Source of the DNA: Verrucomicrobiota bacterium
GTDB lineage: Bacteria > Verrucomicrobiota > Verrucomicrobiia > Opitutales > Opitutaceae
Direction of reading: 5' to 3'
NCBI GenBank assembly: GCA_023430825.1
Contig: JAEYYL010000374.1
Coordinates: forward strand, 1 to 38,899
Length of the DNA stretch: 38,899 nt
Numbering within the stretch: position 1 is the stretch's first letter; every line of letters begins with the position of its first letter. The notes beneath the pieces were generated by a model, which did not search any database, was not told where the DNA came from, and saw only the letters and a program-made list of their open reading frames with translations. The position numbers and the translations under genes are program-made. This document shows positions 30,121 through 37,957 of this stretch, one piece after another.

Positions 30121-32403
30121 ATGGCGGAGTCCGACAACGCTGGGTCCGGCCCGGGCGGGCGGCCGCGAGGGTGGTCGTTGCAGCAGAAAGCGTGGCTGGT
30201 CACGGGGGGCGGGCTGCTGGTGCTGGGCGGATTGCTGGCGGTGGGAGTGGACGGGGTGTTTCGCCGGGGTTCGGCAGAGCTCGAGGCAGCCTGGGTGCAG
30301 GAGAACGTGCGGCGGGTGCAGGCTGCGGTGGCGGCGGAGGTGGATGAGCTCGCGCGCGGCGCACGCGACTATGCGACGTGGACCGACACGTATGATTTCG
30401 CGGCGGACCGGACGCTGCCGTATGTGGACAACAACCTGATCCCGTCGATGTTCGCGAACCTGCGGCTCGATGCGCTGCTGCTGTTCGATCGCGAAGGGCG
30501 GATGTTTGCGGGGCGGGCGTATGGGGACGGCGTCGTGATGGTGGAAGGGTTGGACGAGTTGCGGGCGTTGCTGGCGGGGCCGGCGCGCGAAGCGGTGATG
30601 GGGGAGGGGCAGGAGGTCAAAGGAGCGCTGAAGCTGTCGGACGGCGTGGCGCTGTTTGCGGTGCTGCCGATTCTCCGCGACGACGGAACGGGGCCGGCGC
30701 GGGGCGCGCTGGCGCAGGTGCGGCAGTTGGACGCAGCACGCGTGGAGATGCTCCGGCAGGGCCTGAACCTCGACATGGTGCTGCACGAGCCGGCGGGTGC
30801 GGCCGTGGACCGGTCGTTGCCGCCGATGAGTCCGATTCTGCCGGAGACGACGTTCGTGAGAACGGATGTGAGCGAACGCGAGCTGGTGCTGCATGTGCCG
30901 TTGCGCGACGTGCGCGGCATGCCCGCGGCGCTGTGGCACGTGGTCCTGCGACGCGACATCAATCTGCAGGGCGGGCAGGCGCGGTTGGTTTTCTACCTGG
31001 TGCTGGCGGCGGTGATCGCGGCGGCGGCGCTGTTGATCGGCTGGCTGCTGCGCTGGCTGGTGATCGCGCGGCTCGAGGCGGCACACGCGGCTGTGCAGCG
31101 GGTGGGCGAGACGACGGATCTTTCGATGCGGCTGCCAGTCACGGGCGCGGATGAATTGTCGGGGCTGAGCGAAGGCATCAACCGCATGCTGACGGCGTTG
31201 GAGCGCGGGGAGGCGGAGCGGGTGGAGGCGGAGCGGGAGCGGGAGCGGCTGGGCGCGCAGCTGCAGCAGGCGCAGAAGATGGAGGCGATCGGGACGCTGG
31301 CGGGCGGGCTGGCGCACGATTTCAACAACCTGCTCACGAGTATCCAGGGATCGGCGACGCTGATCCGGCTGGAAGGCCGGCTGCCGGCGGATGGCGACCA
31401 GCACGTGCGGCGGATCGAGCAGGCGGCGGTGCAGGCAGCGGGGCTGGTGCGGCAGATGATGGCGTTTGGCCGGCGGCAGCCGACGGTGTTCACTCCGCAG
31501 CGGCTGGGCAGCATCGTGCGCGATGCGCTGCGTTTGTTGCGTTCGAGCATGCCGCGTGGAATCGAGTTCGAGTTCATCGACGACGTGCCGGACGACCACG
31601 TGAACGCGGACGCGGCGCAGCTGCAGCAGGTGCTGGTGAATCTCGGCACGAATGCGAGCCACGCGATGGCGGAAGGCAAGGGCCGGCTCACGATCGCGCT
31701 CAGCCGCGTGCGTTTGCCGGACCCGGCGCGTCCGGAAACGGCGAATGTGGCGCCGGACGAATACCTGCGGCTGACGATGACCGACACGGGCTGCGGTATC
31801 TCGAAGGAGAATCTCGGGCGAATCTTCGAGCCGTTTTTCACGACGAAGCCGATGGGCTCGGGCACGGGCCTGGGCATGGCGGTCGTGCATGGCATCGTCG
31901 CGCAGCATCGCGGCACGGTCGGGCTGGAGAGCGAAGTGGGGCGCGGGACGACGTTCTATCTGCATTTTCCGCGAGCGGAGGCGACGGCCGAGCCGGTGAC
32001 GGCGGCGGCAGCGGCGCAGGGCGGCGGAGCGGGAAAGGCAGCGCGGGTGTTGCTGGTGGACGACGACGAGATGGTGCGCGACACGCTGGTCGCGGGGGTG
32101 CGCCGGCTCGGTTACGATGTCGTGCCCGTGGGGGGAGGGGTTGAAGCGCTGGATCTGGTGCGAACGAGTGCGACCGGTTTCGATCTGGTGATTACCGATC
32201 AAATGATGCCGGGGATGACGGGCACCGAACTCGGCCAGAAGCTGATCGCGGAGCAGCCGGGGCTGCGCATGATCCTGATGACGGGTTATGCGTCGGCGTT
32301 GAACGAGCCGAATGTGAAGGCGATGGGATTTGCGGCGATGTTGATGAAGCCGGTGACGATGGAAGAATTGCAGCGGGCGATCCGCGCGGCGCGCGAGCGT
32401 TGA
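30121..32403 (+). CDS. CHASE4 hybrid sensor histidine kinase
   Basis: Membrane two-component sensor of 760 residues. Order: membrane segment 23-44; periplasmic CHASE4-like sensor about 50-285 (VDELARGARDYATWTDTYDF); segment 289-313; HAMP about 315-365; HisKA with the phosphorylated His at 399 (GGLAHDFNNLL); HATPase_c with N-box LVNLGTNASHA (506-516), DTGCGI (555-560) and GTGLGM (581-586); and a C-terminal receiver domain (643-755) with acidic D647/D648, phosphoacceptor D693 (ITDQMMPGMTG), T721 and K743. The receiver on the same chain suggests a phosphorelay or feedback role; no partner regulator is adjacent. The start has a real Shine-Dalgarno (gaaggaggcgggctgac), rare in this window. The ligand is unknown. 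Confidence 0.93.
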   Translation: MAESDNAGSGPGGRPRGWSLQQKAWLVTGGGLLVLGGLLAVGVDGVFRRGSAELEAAWVQENVRRVQAAVAAEVDELARGARDYATWTDTYDFAADRTLPYVDNNLIPSMFANLRLDALLLFDREGRMFAGRAYGDGVVMVEGLDELRALLAGPAREAVMGEGQEVKGALKLSDGVALFAVLPILRDDGTGPARGALAQVRQLDAARVEMLRQGLNLDMVLHEPAGAAVDRSLPPMSPILPETTFVRTDVSERELVLHVPLRDVRGMPAALWHVVLRRDINLQGGQARLVFYLVLAAVIAAAALLIGWLLRWLVIARLEAAHAAVQRVGETTDLSMRLPVTGADELSGLSEGINRMLTALERGEAERVEAERERERLGAQLQQAQKMEAIGTLAGGLAHDFNNLLTSIQGSATLIRLEGRLPADGDQHVRRIEQAAVQAAGLVRQMMAFGRRQPTVFTPQRLGSIVRDALRLLRSSMPRGIEFEFIDDVPDDHVNADAAQLQQVLVNLGTNASHAMAEGKGRLTIALSRVRLPDPARPETANVAPDEYLRLTMTDTGCGISKENLGRIFEPFFTTKPMGSGTGLGMAVVHGIVAQHRGTVGLESEVGRGTTFYLHFPRAEATAEPVTAAAAAQGGGAGKAARVLLVDDDEMVRDTLVAGVRRLGYDVVPVGGGVEALDLVRTSATGFDLVITDQMMPGMTGTELGQKLIAEQPGLRMILMTGYASALNEPNVKAMGFAAMLMKPVTMEELQRAIRAARER

Positions 32404-32525
32404 CCGTGGGCGGCATGCAGTTGCCCGCGATCACGCCAATGGGCGCGACTACAGATGAAGAAATTCTCGTCCACCCGACCGTGGGCCGCGCTCTGCAGCG
32501 GCGATACTTGATTCCACCTCTTTGA

Positions 32526-32554
32526 AATTCGCGTTCATTCGCGTCTTTCGCGGG
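32526..32554. repeat. TTCGCG triple repeat in convergent gap
   Basis: TTCGCG recurs three times at 10- and 9-bp spacing (32528, 32538, 32547) between the kinase stop and the DUF1080 stop. It is short, non-coding and of unknown role. Confidence 0.45.
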
Positions 32555-32627
32555 AGGTCTGCTGCATGAATCGGGCTGAGGGTGCTGTCGCGCGGCCAGC
32601 GAAAAAAAGGCGGGCGAGGGGCGCCGG

Positions 32628-33377
32628 CTACGGAGTGAGCGTGAGTTCGCGCACCCAGATGTTGCGGAAGGCGACGAGATCGCGGTGATCCTGGAGCGAG
32701 AGCGGGAGTTTGGGCGCGTGAGGCCGGTAGGCGGGTTCGCCGCGGAAGACGGTCGGGCCGCGGAGTGCGACGTGATACTGCACGAGGATGCCGTTGTGAA
32801 AAACGGTCATGCGTGCGGGGCTGATCAGGGAGCCGTCGGCCGAGAAACGCGGGGCGAGGAAAACGACATCGTAGGTCTGCCATTCGCCGGGGGGGCGGGC
32901 GGCGTTGGCGAGGGGGATGTGCTGCTTGTAGATCGAGGCGACCTGGCCGTTGGCGTAAGTTTCGTTTTCGTGCGAATCGAGGACCTGCAATTCGTAGAGC
33001 CCCATGAAGAACACGCCGCTGTTGCCGCGGCCCTGGCCCTTGCCGGCGATCTTCGCGGGTGAGCGAAATTCGAGGTGGAGCTGGAGGTCGCCGAAGGCGG
33101 CCTTCGTGCGGATGTCGCCGCTGCGCGGAGCGACGACGAGGGCGCCGTCCTCGATGCGCCACGGCGCAGGGCCGGTCTCGCCGGCTTTCGCGGTTTCCCA
33201 GGCGTCGAGGTGGCGGCCATCGAAGAGCACGACGGCGTCGGACGGAATTCCGCCGGGCGGCGCCTGCACGATCGGCGGGACCGGCGACCACACCTCGGTG
33301 AGTTCGGGCGCGGGGAGTTCGGCGGCGAAGGCGGACGTGGCGAGCAGGAAGGCGAAGGGGAGGGTCGAGGGTTTCAT
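32628..33377 (-). CDS. DUF1080 (3-keto-disaccharide hydrolase-like) exported protein
   Basis: The 249-residue exported protein starts at the ATG at 33375-33377 with a signal peptide (MKPSTLPFAFLLATSAFA). The mature part is a DUF1080 jelly-roll: VVLFDGRHLDAWET, WRIEDGALVV, DIRTKAAFGDLQLHLEFR, GRGNSGVFFMGLYELQVLDS, GEWQTYDVVFLAPRF and GPTVFRGEPAYRPHAP. Some members hydrolyse 3-keto-glycosides; others may bind glycans. This family is expanded in Verrucomicrobia and Planctomycetes. It is divergent from the sulfatase-fold gene, only 48 bp away, with a shared dyad, so they are probably co-regulated. The leader is C/T-rich (tgtttttctc). Confidence 0.9.
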   Translation of the reverse strand: MKPSTLPFAFLLATSAFAAELPAPELTEVWSPVPPIVQAPPGGIPSDAVVLFDGRHLDAWETAKAGETGPAPWRIEDGALVVAPRSGDIRTKAAFGDLQLHLEFRSPAKIAGKGQGRGNSGVFFMGLYELQVLDSHENETYANGQVASIYKQHIPLANAARPPGEWQTYDVVFLAPRFSADGSLISPARMTVFHNGILVQYHVALRGPTVFRGEPAYRPHAPKLPLSLQDHRDLVAFRNIWVRELTLTP

Positions 33378-33407
33378 GAGAAAAACAGTGGTAGCAAACC
33401 GAAGGGG

Positions 33408-33424
33408 CGGTTGACTGCCAACCG
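33408..33424. promoter_or_regulatory. Dyad in the 48-bp divergent interval
   Basis: CGGTTG actgc CAACCG is a perfect 6-bp inverted repeat ending one base before the sulfatase-fold ATG (33426). The interval to the divergent DUF1080 start (33377) is only 48 bp, so this dyad is placed to control both genes. Confidence 0.4.
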
Positions 33425-33425
33425 A

Positions 33426-34655
33426 ATGGCGCGAACGCCGAATATTCTTTGGGTCGTGACGACGCAGTGGCGGGCGTCGGCCTGCGGTTATGCGGGTGAT
33501 CCGAATGCGCGCACGCCGCACCTGGACCGGCTCGCGGCGCAGAGCGTGAACTATGCGCAGACGGTGACGCCGCATCCGTTCGGGCCGTTTGCGCGCGCGG
33601 CGTTGCTGACCGGGGTGCTCTCGCCGGAGAACGGCGTGCGCGATTATTTCGATCCGCTGCCGACGGCGGCGCGGACGGTCGCGCACGGCTTGAATGAGCG
33701 TGGATACACGACGGCGTTTTTCGGAAAGTGGCATCTGGCGCGGCGCGACCCGGTGGCGCCGCTGGTGGGGGAAGCGCATGCGCGGATGATCGTGCCGGCG
33801 GAGGCGCGAGGCGGGTTCAAGTTTTGGGAGGGATTCGAGAGCGGGTTTTTGTTGAACGATCCCTGGCTGCACGGCTCGCGGCTGCCGGTGCCGGAGCGAT
33901 TCCCCGGTTACCAGAGCGACGTGTTGGTTCGTCGCGCGGGCGCGTGGCTGGGGGCGCAGGCGGCGCCGTGGTTTGCGCTGGTGAGTCTCGAGGCGCCGCA
34001 TCCGCCGTATGCGGCGCCGGCGGCGGGCGTGGAGCCGCGGGAACCCGGGGCGATCGAACTGGCGGCGAACGTGCCGCGCGGCGGTGAATTCGAGGCGCGG
34101 GTCCGGCGCGAGCTGGCGGGCTATTACGCGCATATCGAGGCGACAGACCGCGCGATCGGGGAATTGGTGGCCGCGGCGGGCGACGATGCGTGGGTGGTGT
34201 TCACTTCCGTGCACGGCGATTTGCACGGCGCGCACGGGCTGTTGCGCAAAGGCTGGCCGCAGGAGGAGGCGGTGCGGGTGCCGCTGCTCGTGCGGGCGCC
34301 GGGGACGCGCGAGGCGCGCGGTTCCGGGTTCGGGGTTTCGAGTCCCGCGTTGGTGTCGCTGGTGGAACTGACGGGGTGGGCGTTGGCGTGGGCGGAAGGC
34401 GGGGAACCCGAAACCCACGCGGAACCCGGAACCGAGTTTCAGCGCATCTCGATGCCGAGCGTCGTGGCGCTGCCGCATCAGTGCGACCGCGTGTGGCGCG
34501 GGGTGCGGACGCGCGAGCGCAAGCTGGTGTTGAACGCGGACGGCTCGCCGTGGCTGCTGTTCGATCTGGCGAACGATCCGTTCGAACAGCGGAATCTCGC
34601 GGCGGAGCGCGCGTGGTGTGGAGAGGTGGAGCGGTTGCGGGCGGAGATGGGATAG
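33426..34655 (+). CDS. Sulfatase-fold protein lacking the catalytic residues
   Basis: The 409-residue product is a sulfatase family 1 / alkaline-phosphatase-superfamily protein by overall pattern: NILWVVTTQWRASACGY start, ARTPHLDRLAAQSVNYAQT, ARAALLTG, YTTAFFGKWHL (K101), WFALVSLEAPHPPY, and EAVRVPLLVRAPG. The formylglycine site CxPSR reads GPFAR (residues 53-57): the Cys/Ser is Gly. The first metal Asp is Thr (VVTTQWR for TDQ/DD) and the later DHGD reads VHGD (262-265). The enzyme is therefore expected to be inactive as a sulfatase. No signal peptide is apparent, so a cytoplasmic location is possible. The gene carries an internal inverted repeat (34320-34433). Confidence 0.9.
   Translation: MARTPNILWVVTTQWRASACGYAGDPNARTPHLDRLAAQSVNYAQTVTPHPFGPFARAALLTGVLSPENGVRDYFDPLPTAARTVAHGLNERGYTTAFFGKWHLARRDPVAPLVGEAHARMIVPAEARGGFKFWEGFESGFLLNDPWLHGSRLPVPERFPGYQSDVLVRRAGAWLGAQAAPWFALVSLEAPHPPYAAPAAGVEPREPGAIELAANVPRGGEFEARVRRELAGYYAHIEATDRAIGELVAAAGDDAWVVFTSVHGDLHGAHGLLRKGWPQEEAVRVPLLVRAPGTREARGSGFGVSSPALVSLVELTGWALAWAEGGEPETHAEPGTEFQRISMPSVVALPHQCDRVWRGVRTRERKLVLNADGSPWLLFDLANDPFEQRNLAAERAWCGEVERLRAEMG
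34320..34433. repeat. Intragenic inverted repeat within the sulfatase-fold gene
   Basis: GGTTCCGGGTTC (34320-34331) and its exact inverse GAACCCGGAACC (34422-34433) lie 90 bp apart, with related GGGTTTCG/CGAAACCC motifs inside. The segment encodes a variable loop. It resembles intergenic repeat DNA that entered a coding region in frame. Confidence 0.5.
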
Positions 34656-34666
34656 AAGCGTCCGGA

Positions 34667-34754
34667 GGCAGGAGCCTGCGGGCAGGCGATTGCGATCCCA
34701 CTGCTCACGCAGCGAGCCACATCGACGTGCCATCGCCTGCCAGCAGGCCTTGCC
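34667..34754. repeat. REP-like composite element, copy A2
   Basis: Inverted units GGCAGGAGCCTGCGGGCAGG (left) and, at the right end, the inverse of GGCAAGGCCTGCTGGCAGG flank a central hairpin CTGC TCAC GCAG (34701-34712). The centre matches that of copy A1 almost exactly. It begins 12 bp after the sulfatase-fold stop. The GTAG head seen in A1 is GCAG here. Confidence 0.75.
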
Positions 34755-34833
34755 TTTTCTGAATGACCGCCGGCGGTGACTGCGGGGTTGCGTGGGGTGC
34801 GGGTTGGGGTTCTGAGTAGCGCCCATTTCATCC

Positions 34834-35874
34834 GTGGAAACGAATCTCCTCATCGTTGGACAGGGTCTGGCGGGCACGGTGCTCGGATGGGAACTGGAGC
34901 GCGCGGGGGTGCCGTTTCGGATTGCCGATGAAGGCCACGCGCGGGCGGCGTCGCGGGTGGCGGCGGGTATCATCAATCCCATTACGGGACAGCGGATCGT
35001 GAAGAGCTGGCGCGTCGATACGCTGCTGCCGCTGGCGCGGGAAACGTATCGCGCGATCGAGGGGGCACTCGGCGTGCCGTTGTGGCGGGAGATGCGCGTG
35101 CGGCGGCTTTTCCGGGAGGAGAGCGAGCGGCGGGTGCTGGCGGAGAAACAGACGCGGGGCGATCTGCTCGACTATGCCGGGGCGTCGGATGGGGACGGGT
35201 TTTGGATCGAGGGGGCGGCGCGGGTGGATGCGGCGGCGCTGATGGCGGCGTCGCGGGAGCGCTGGCGCGCGGCGGGGGTATTGCGCGAGGAGCGGGTGGA
35301 CCTGCGGCGGGCGCGCGAGGAGCACTCGCTCGTGATCGACTGCACCGGAGCGTTGCGCCCCGAGCCGGGGGAGGGCGGACCGGCGTTCGATTTCGTGCCG
35401 TGGCAGTTTTCGAAAGGGGAGTGTCTGACGATCGCGATCGACGGACTCGCGCCTGACGTGGTGTTGAACTGCCGCCACTGGGTCGTGCCGCTGGAGGGGG
35501 CGGGCGCTAAAGTCGGCGCAACGCACGGGCCCGGCCGGTGCGATGCGACGCCGACGGAAGCCGCGCGGACGGAGCTGGAGGAGGCGGCGGCGCGGATGAC
35601 CGCGCGGACGTTCACGACGGTCGCGCACGAAGCGGGCGTGCGTTCCTATCTGGCGGACAAGAAGCCGGTGGTGGGGCGGCATCCGACGGATGCGCGGCTG
35701 GGCGTGATGAACGGACTCGGCGCGAAAGGCGGGCTGTTCGCGCCGGCGCTCGCCCGGCAATGGGTGCGGCACTTGGTGGAGGGGGCGTCATTCGATCCGG
35801 AGCTGGATGTGGCGCGCTGGTGGCGGACGCCGCGGAAGGCGGGCCCGTCGCAGAAAAGCGTCGTTCGCCGCTGA
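34834..35874 (+). CDS. FAD-dependent oxidoreductase (DAO family)
   Basis: The 346-residue flavoprotein starts at a GTG (34834-34836; METNLLIVGQGLAGTVLGWE). The N-terminal Rossmann motif is G9-Q-G-L-A-G14, followed by the acidic end of the second strand (IADEG), then AAGIINPITGQRIVKSW. Further DAO-type features are VIDCTGA, WVVPLEGAGAKVGATHGPG (the substrate/FAD contact region) and the C-terminal VGRHPTDARLGVMNGLGAKG, where the flavin ring usually sits. The substrate is unknown; amino acid or sarcosine-like amine oxidation is typical of the family. It is transcribed in the same direction as the following LytS-LytTR pair, with a 74-bp gap. The leader is atttcatcc. Confidence 0.9.
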   Translation: METNLLIVGQGLAGTVLGWELERAGVPFRIADEGHARAASRVAAGIINPITGQRIVKSWRVDTLLPLARETYRAIEGALGVPLWREMRVRRLFREESERRVLAEKQTRGDLLDYAGASDGDGFWIEGAARVDAAALMAASRERWRAAGVLREERVDLRRAREEHSLVIDCTGALRPEPGEGGPAFDFVPWQFSKGECLTIAIDGLAPDVVLNCRHWVVPLEGAGAKVGATHGPGRCDATPTEAARTELEEAAARMTARTFTTVAHEAGVRSYLADKKPVVGRHPTDARLGVMNGLGAKGGLFAPALARQWVRHLVEGASFDPELDVARWWRTPRKAGPSQKSVVRR

Positions 35875-35948
35875 GGCGCGGCGTTTCGTCGCGCGCGGGG
35901 ACTTATCCGCTTGAACCCGGGCAATCCGAGCCGGAGAACCACGCCCGG

Positions 35949-37022
35949 ATGAACAAGCGCTGGACGAGGTTACTGGTGGTGGTGGGGGCGGCGGCGTTCA
36001 TCGGGGCGGTGCTGACGCTCGAGCTTTATTTCAACAGTCGGGCGACGATGGAGACGGTCGACTTGTTCGACATTGCGATCCCGCAATTCGGGCGGGCGGC
36101 GATGTGGGCGGCGCTGGCGCCGTTGATCCTGCGGTTGCGCGTGCTGCTGCCGTTGAACCGCGGGCGGTGGGTGGGCGGGCTGAGCTTCCACTTCGCGGCG
36201 AGCTTCGTGGTGATGGCGACGTATTATCTCGGCCGGATGTGGAGCTACTCCATTTTCTTTTTCAAGGAAGGCGAAAGCGGGTTCTGGATGACGGCGCTGC
36301 AGAGTTTCTACGGACGGAACATCATCGACATGGCCTACTACTGGGCGGTGATCGCGTTCGGCTACAGCTTCGAGATCTACCAGAAATACAAGAGCGAGGA
36401 GCTGAAGGCCGTGCAGCTCGAGGCGCGCCTGATCGAGACGGAGCTCAACGCGCTGCGGCAGCAGATGCACCCGCATTTTCTGTTCAACACGATGAACACG
36501 ATCGCCGTCCTCGTGCGCGAAGGCCGCAACGACGAGGCGGTGTCGCTGCTCGCGCGGCTGAGTTCGCTGTTGCGGATGTCGCTCGACAACACCGGCGTCG
36601 CGGAGGTGACGCTGCAGCAGGAGCTGGATTTTCTGGGTCACTACGTGGAGATCCAGAAGGTGCGTTTTTCCGACCGGCTCGACGTGCGCATGGCGATCGC
36701 GCCGGAGGCGTTGCGCGCGCGCATCCCGAACCTGCTGCTGCAGCCGATCGTGGAGAACGCCATCCTGCATGGGATCGCGCCGAAGGCGGAGCCGGGGCGG
36801 GTCGAGGTGACGGGCCGCGTCGAGGGCGATCGATTGCTGCTGGAGGTGCGTGACGACGGGCCGGGCATCGTCGCGAACGGGCGGCGCGCGAAACCCGGTG
36901 TCGGGCTCGCGAACACGCGCGAGCGCCTGGCGAAAACCTACGGGGGGCGCGCGAGCCTGACGCTCGCGAGCGAGCCCGGCCGCGGCGTATCCGTGAACAT
37001 CATACTCCCTTACCGCCCATGA
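35949..37022 (+). CDS. LytS-type sensor histidine kinase
   Basis: The 357-residue membrane sensor starts at the ATG at 35949-35951. The N-terminal half has about four membrane segments (near 8-26, 46-66, 76-95, 124-141) and no extracellular sensor domain of note. The His_kinase domain has QQMHPHFLFNTMNTIAVLVR (phosphorylated His at 174 or 176), then HATPase_c with NLLLQPIVENAILHG, RDDGPGI and GVGLANTRERLA. This is the 5TM-LytS/YehU-like class that pairs with LytTR regulators. Its TGA overlaps the ATG of the regulator gene (37019-37022), so they are translationally coupled. The signal is unknown. Confidence 0.92.
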   Translation: MNKRWTRLLVVVGAAAFIGAVLTLELYFNSRATMETVDLFDIAIPQFGRAAMWAALAPLILRLRVLLPLNRGRWVGGLSFHFAASFVVMATYYLGRMWSYSIFFFKEGESGFWMTALQSFYGRNIIDMAYYWAVIAFGYSFEIYQKYKSEELKAVQLEARLIETELNALRQQMHPHFLFNTMNTIAVLVREGRNDEAVSLLARLSSLLRMSLDNTGVAEVTLQQELDFLGHYVEIQKVRFSDRLDVRMAIAPEALRARIPNLLLQPIVENAILHGIAPKAEPGRVEVTGRVEGDRLLLEVRDDGPGIVANGRRAKPGVGLANTRERLAKTYGGRASLTLASEPGRGVSVNIILPYRP

Positions 37023-37837
37023 AACCGCCCCCCGCTCCCCCGCCGGCGTCGCCGGCCGTCCGCATCCGCACCGTGATCGTGGACGATGAACCGACCGCCC
37101 GCCGGGGGGTGCGGCTGCTGTTGGAACGCGACCCGGCGATCGAGATCGTCGGCGAGGCCGGCGGCGGCGCGGAGGCGGCCGAGCTGATCTTGCGCGAACA
37201 GCCGGCGCTGGCGTTTCTCGACGTGCAGATGCCCGGGGGCGACGGCTTCGAGACGCTGGCGAAAGTGGGGCCCGGCGCGGCGCCGGTGATCGTGTTCGTG
37301 ACCGCCTACGACGAGCATGCGTTGCGGGCCTTCGACGTGAATGCGGTGGATTACCTGTTGAAGCCTTATGACGACGCCCGGTTTGCGGCGGCGTTGCAGC
37401 GGGCGAAGGACGCGGTGCGGCGGCGGTCGGCGGAGACGGTCGACGCGCGGCTGACGCAACTGCTCAAGTATTTCGAGACGAATGCGGCCCCGGCGGCGGC
37501 GGGCACGGACCGGATCCTGGTGAAGTCCTCCGGCGAAATCTTCTTCCTGAAGGCGGACGAGATCGACTGGATCGAGGCGGAGGGCGACTACATGAAGTTT
37601 CACGTGGCGGGAAAAACCCACCTCATGCGCGAGACGATGGCGCGGCTGGAGGCGCGGTTGAATCCGAAGCAGTTCATCCGGATTCACCGGTCGACGATCG
37701 TGAACGCGGACCGCCTGCGGAAGCTGAGCCCGTCGTTCGCCGGCGAATACGCGGTGATCCTGCAGGACGGCACGAAGCTGAAGTTGAGCCGCGGGTATCA
37801 CGAGCGGATCGCGGCGTTGCTGAAGCAGGCGTTGTGA
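37019..37837 (+). CDS. LytTR-family response regulator
   Basis: The 272-residue DNA-binding regulator is coupled to the LytS-type kinase by an ATGA overlap. An N-terminal Pro/Ala-rich tail precedes a receiver domain (about 15-130) with VDDEPTARRG, phosphoacceptor D68 (LAFLDVQMPGGDG), T95 (VFVTAYDEHAL) and K115 (DYLLKPYDD). A LytTR domain occupies about 165-270: ILVKSSGEIFFLKADEIDWI, IEAEGDYMKFHV, FIRIHRSTIVNADRLRKLSP and LQDGTKLKLSRGYHER. It presumably binds direct repeats upstream of target genes; none could be assigned here. The leader is cttaccgccc. Confidence 0.94.
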   Translation: MKPPPAPPPASPAVRIRTVIVDDEPTARRGVRLLLERDPAIEIVGEAGGGAEAAELILREQPALAFLDVQMPGGDGFETLAKVGPGAAPVIVFVTAYDEHALRAFDVNAVDYLLKPYDDARFAAALQRAKDAVRRRSAETVDARLTQLLKYFETNAAPAAAGTDRILVKSSGEIFFLKADEIDWIEAEGDYMKFHVAGKTHLMRETMARLEARLNPKQFIRIHRSTIVNADRLRKLSPSFAGEYAVILQDGTKLKLSRGYHERIAALLKQAL

Positions 37838-37861
37838 GGCGGCGGGGCGGGGCGGCGGTGG

Positions 37862-37877
37862 GCGCGGTTGGCCGCGC
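37862..37877 (+). terminator. GC-rich hairpin after the LytTR gene
   Basis: GCGCGG TTGG CCGCGC is a perfect 6-bp stem, 24 bp after the regulator stop. There is no T-run, so termination is uncertain. Confidence 0.25.
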
Positions 37878-37957
37878 GGGGACGGACGTTCGTCGCGAAG
37901 GGTGTGTGCTTCGTCGCTTTTCAGCACCGGGAGGGCGGCGGGTGGGTTTTGGTCGGC

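Noticed and set aside
29803..32202. 799-codon minus-strand frame opposite the hybrid kinase
   Set aside because: Arg/His/Pro-rich shadow; the plus-strand kinase has all catalytic motifs.
32600..32627. A-rich run (gcgaaaaaaaggcggg) as a terminator for a convergent gene pair
   Set aside because: No stable hairpin is positioned beside the run on either strand.
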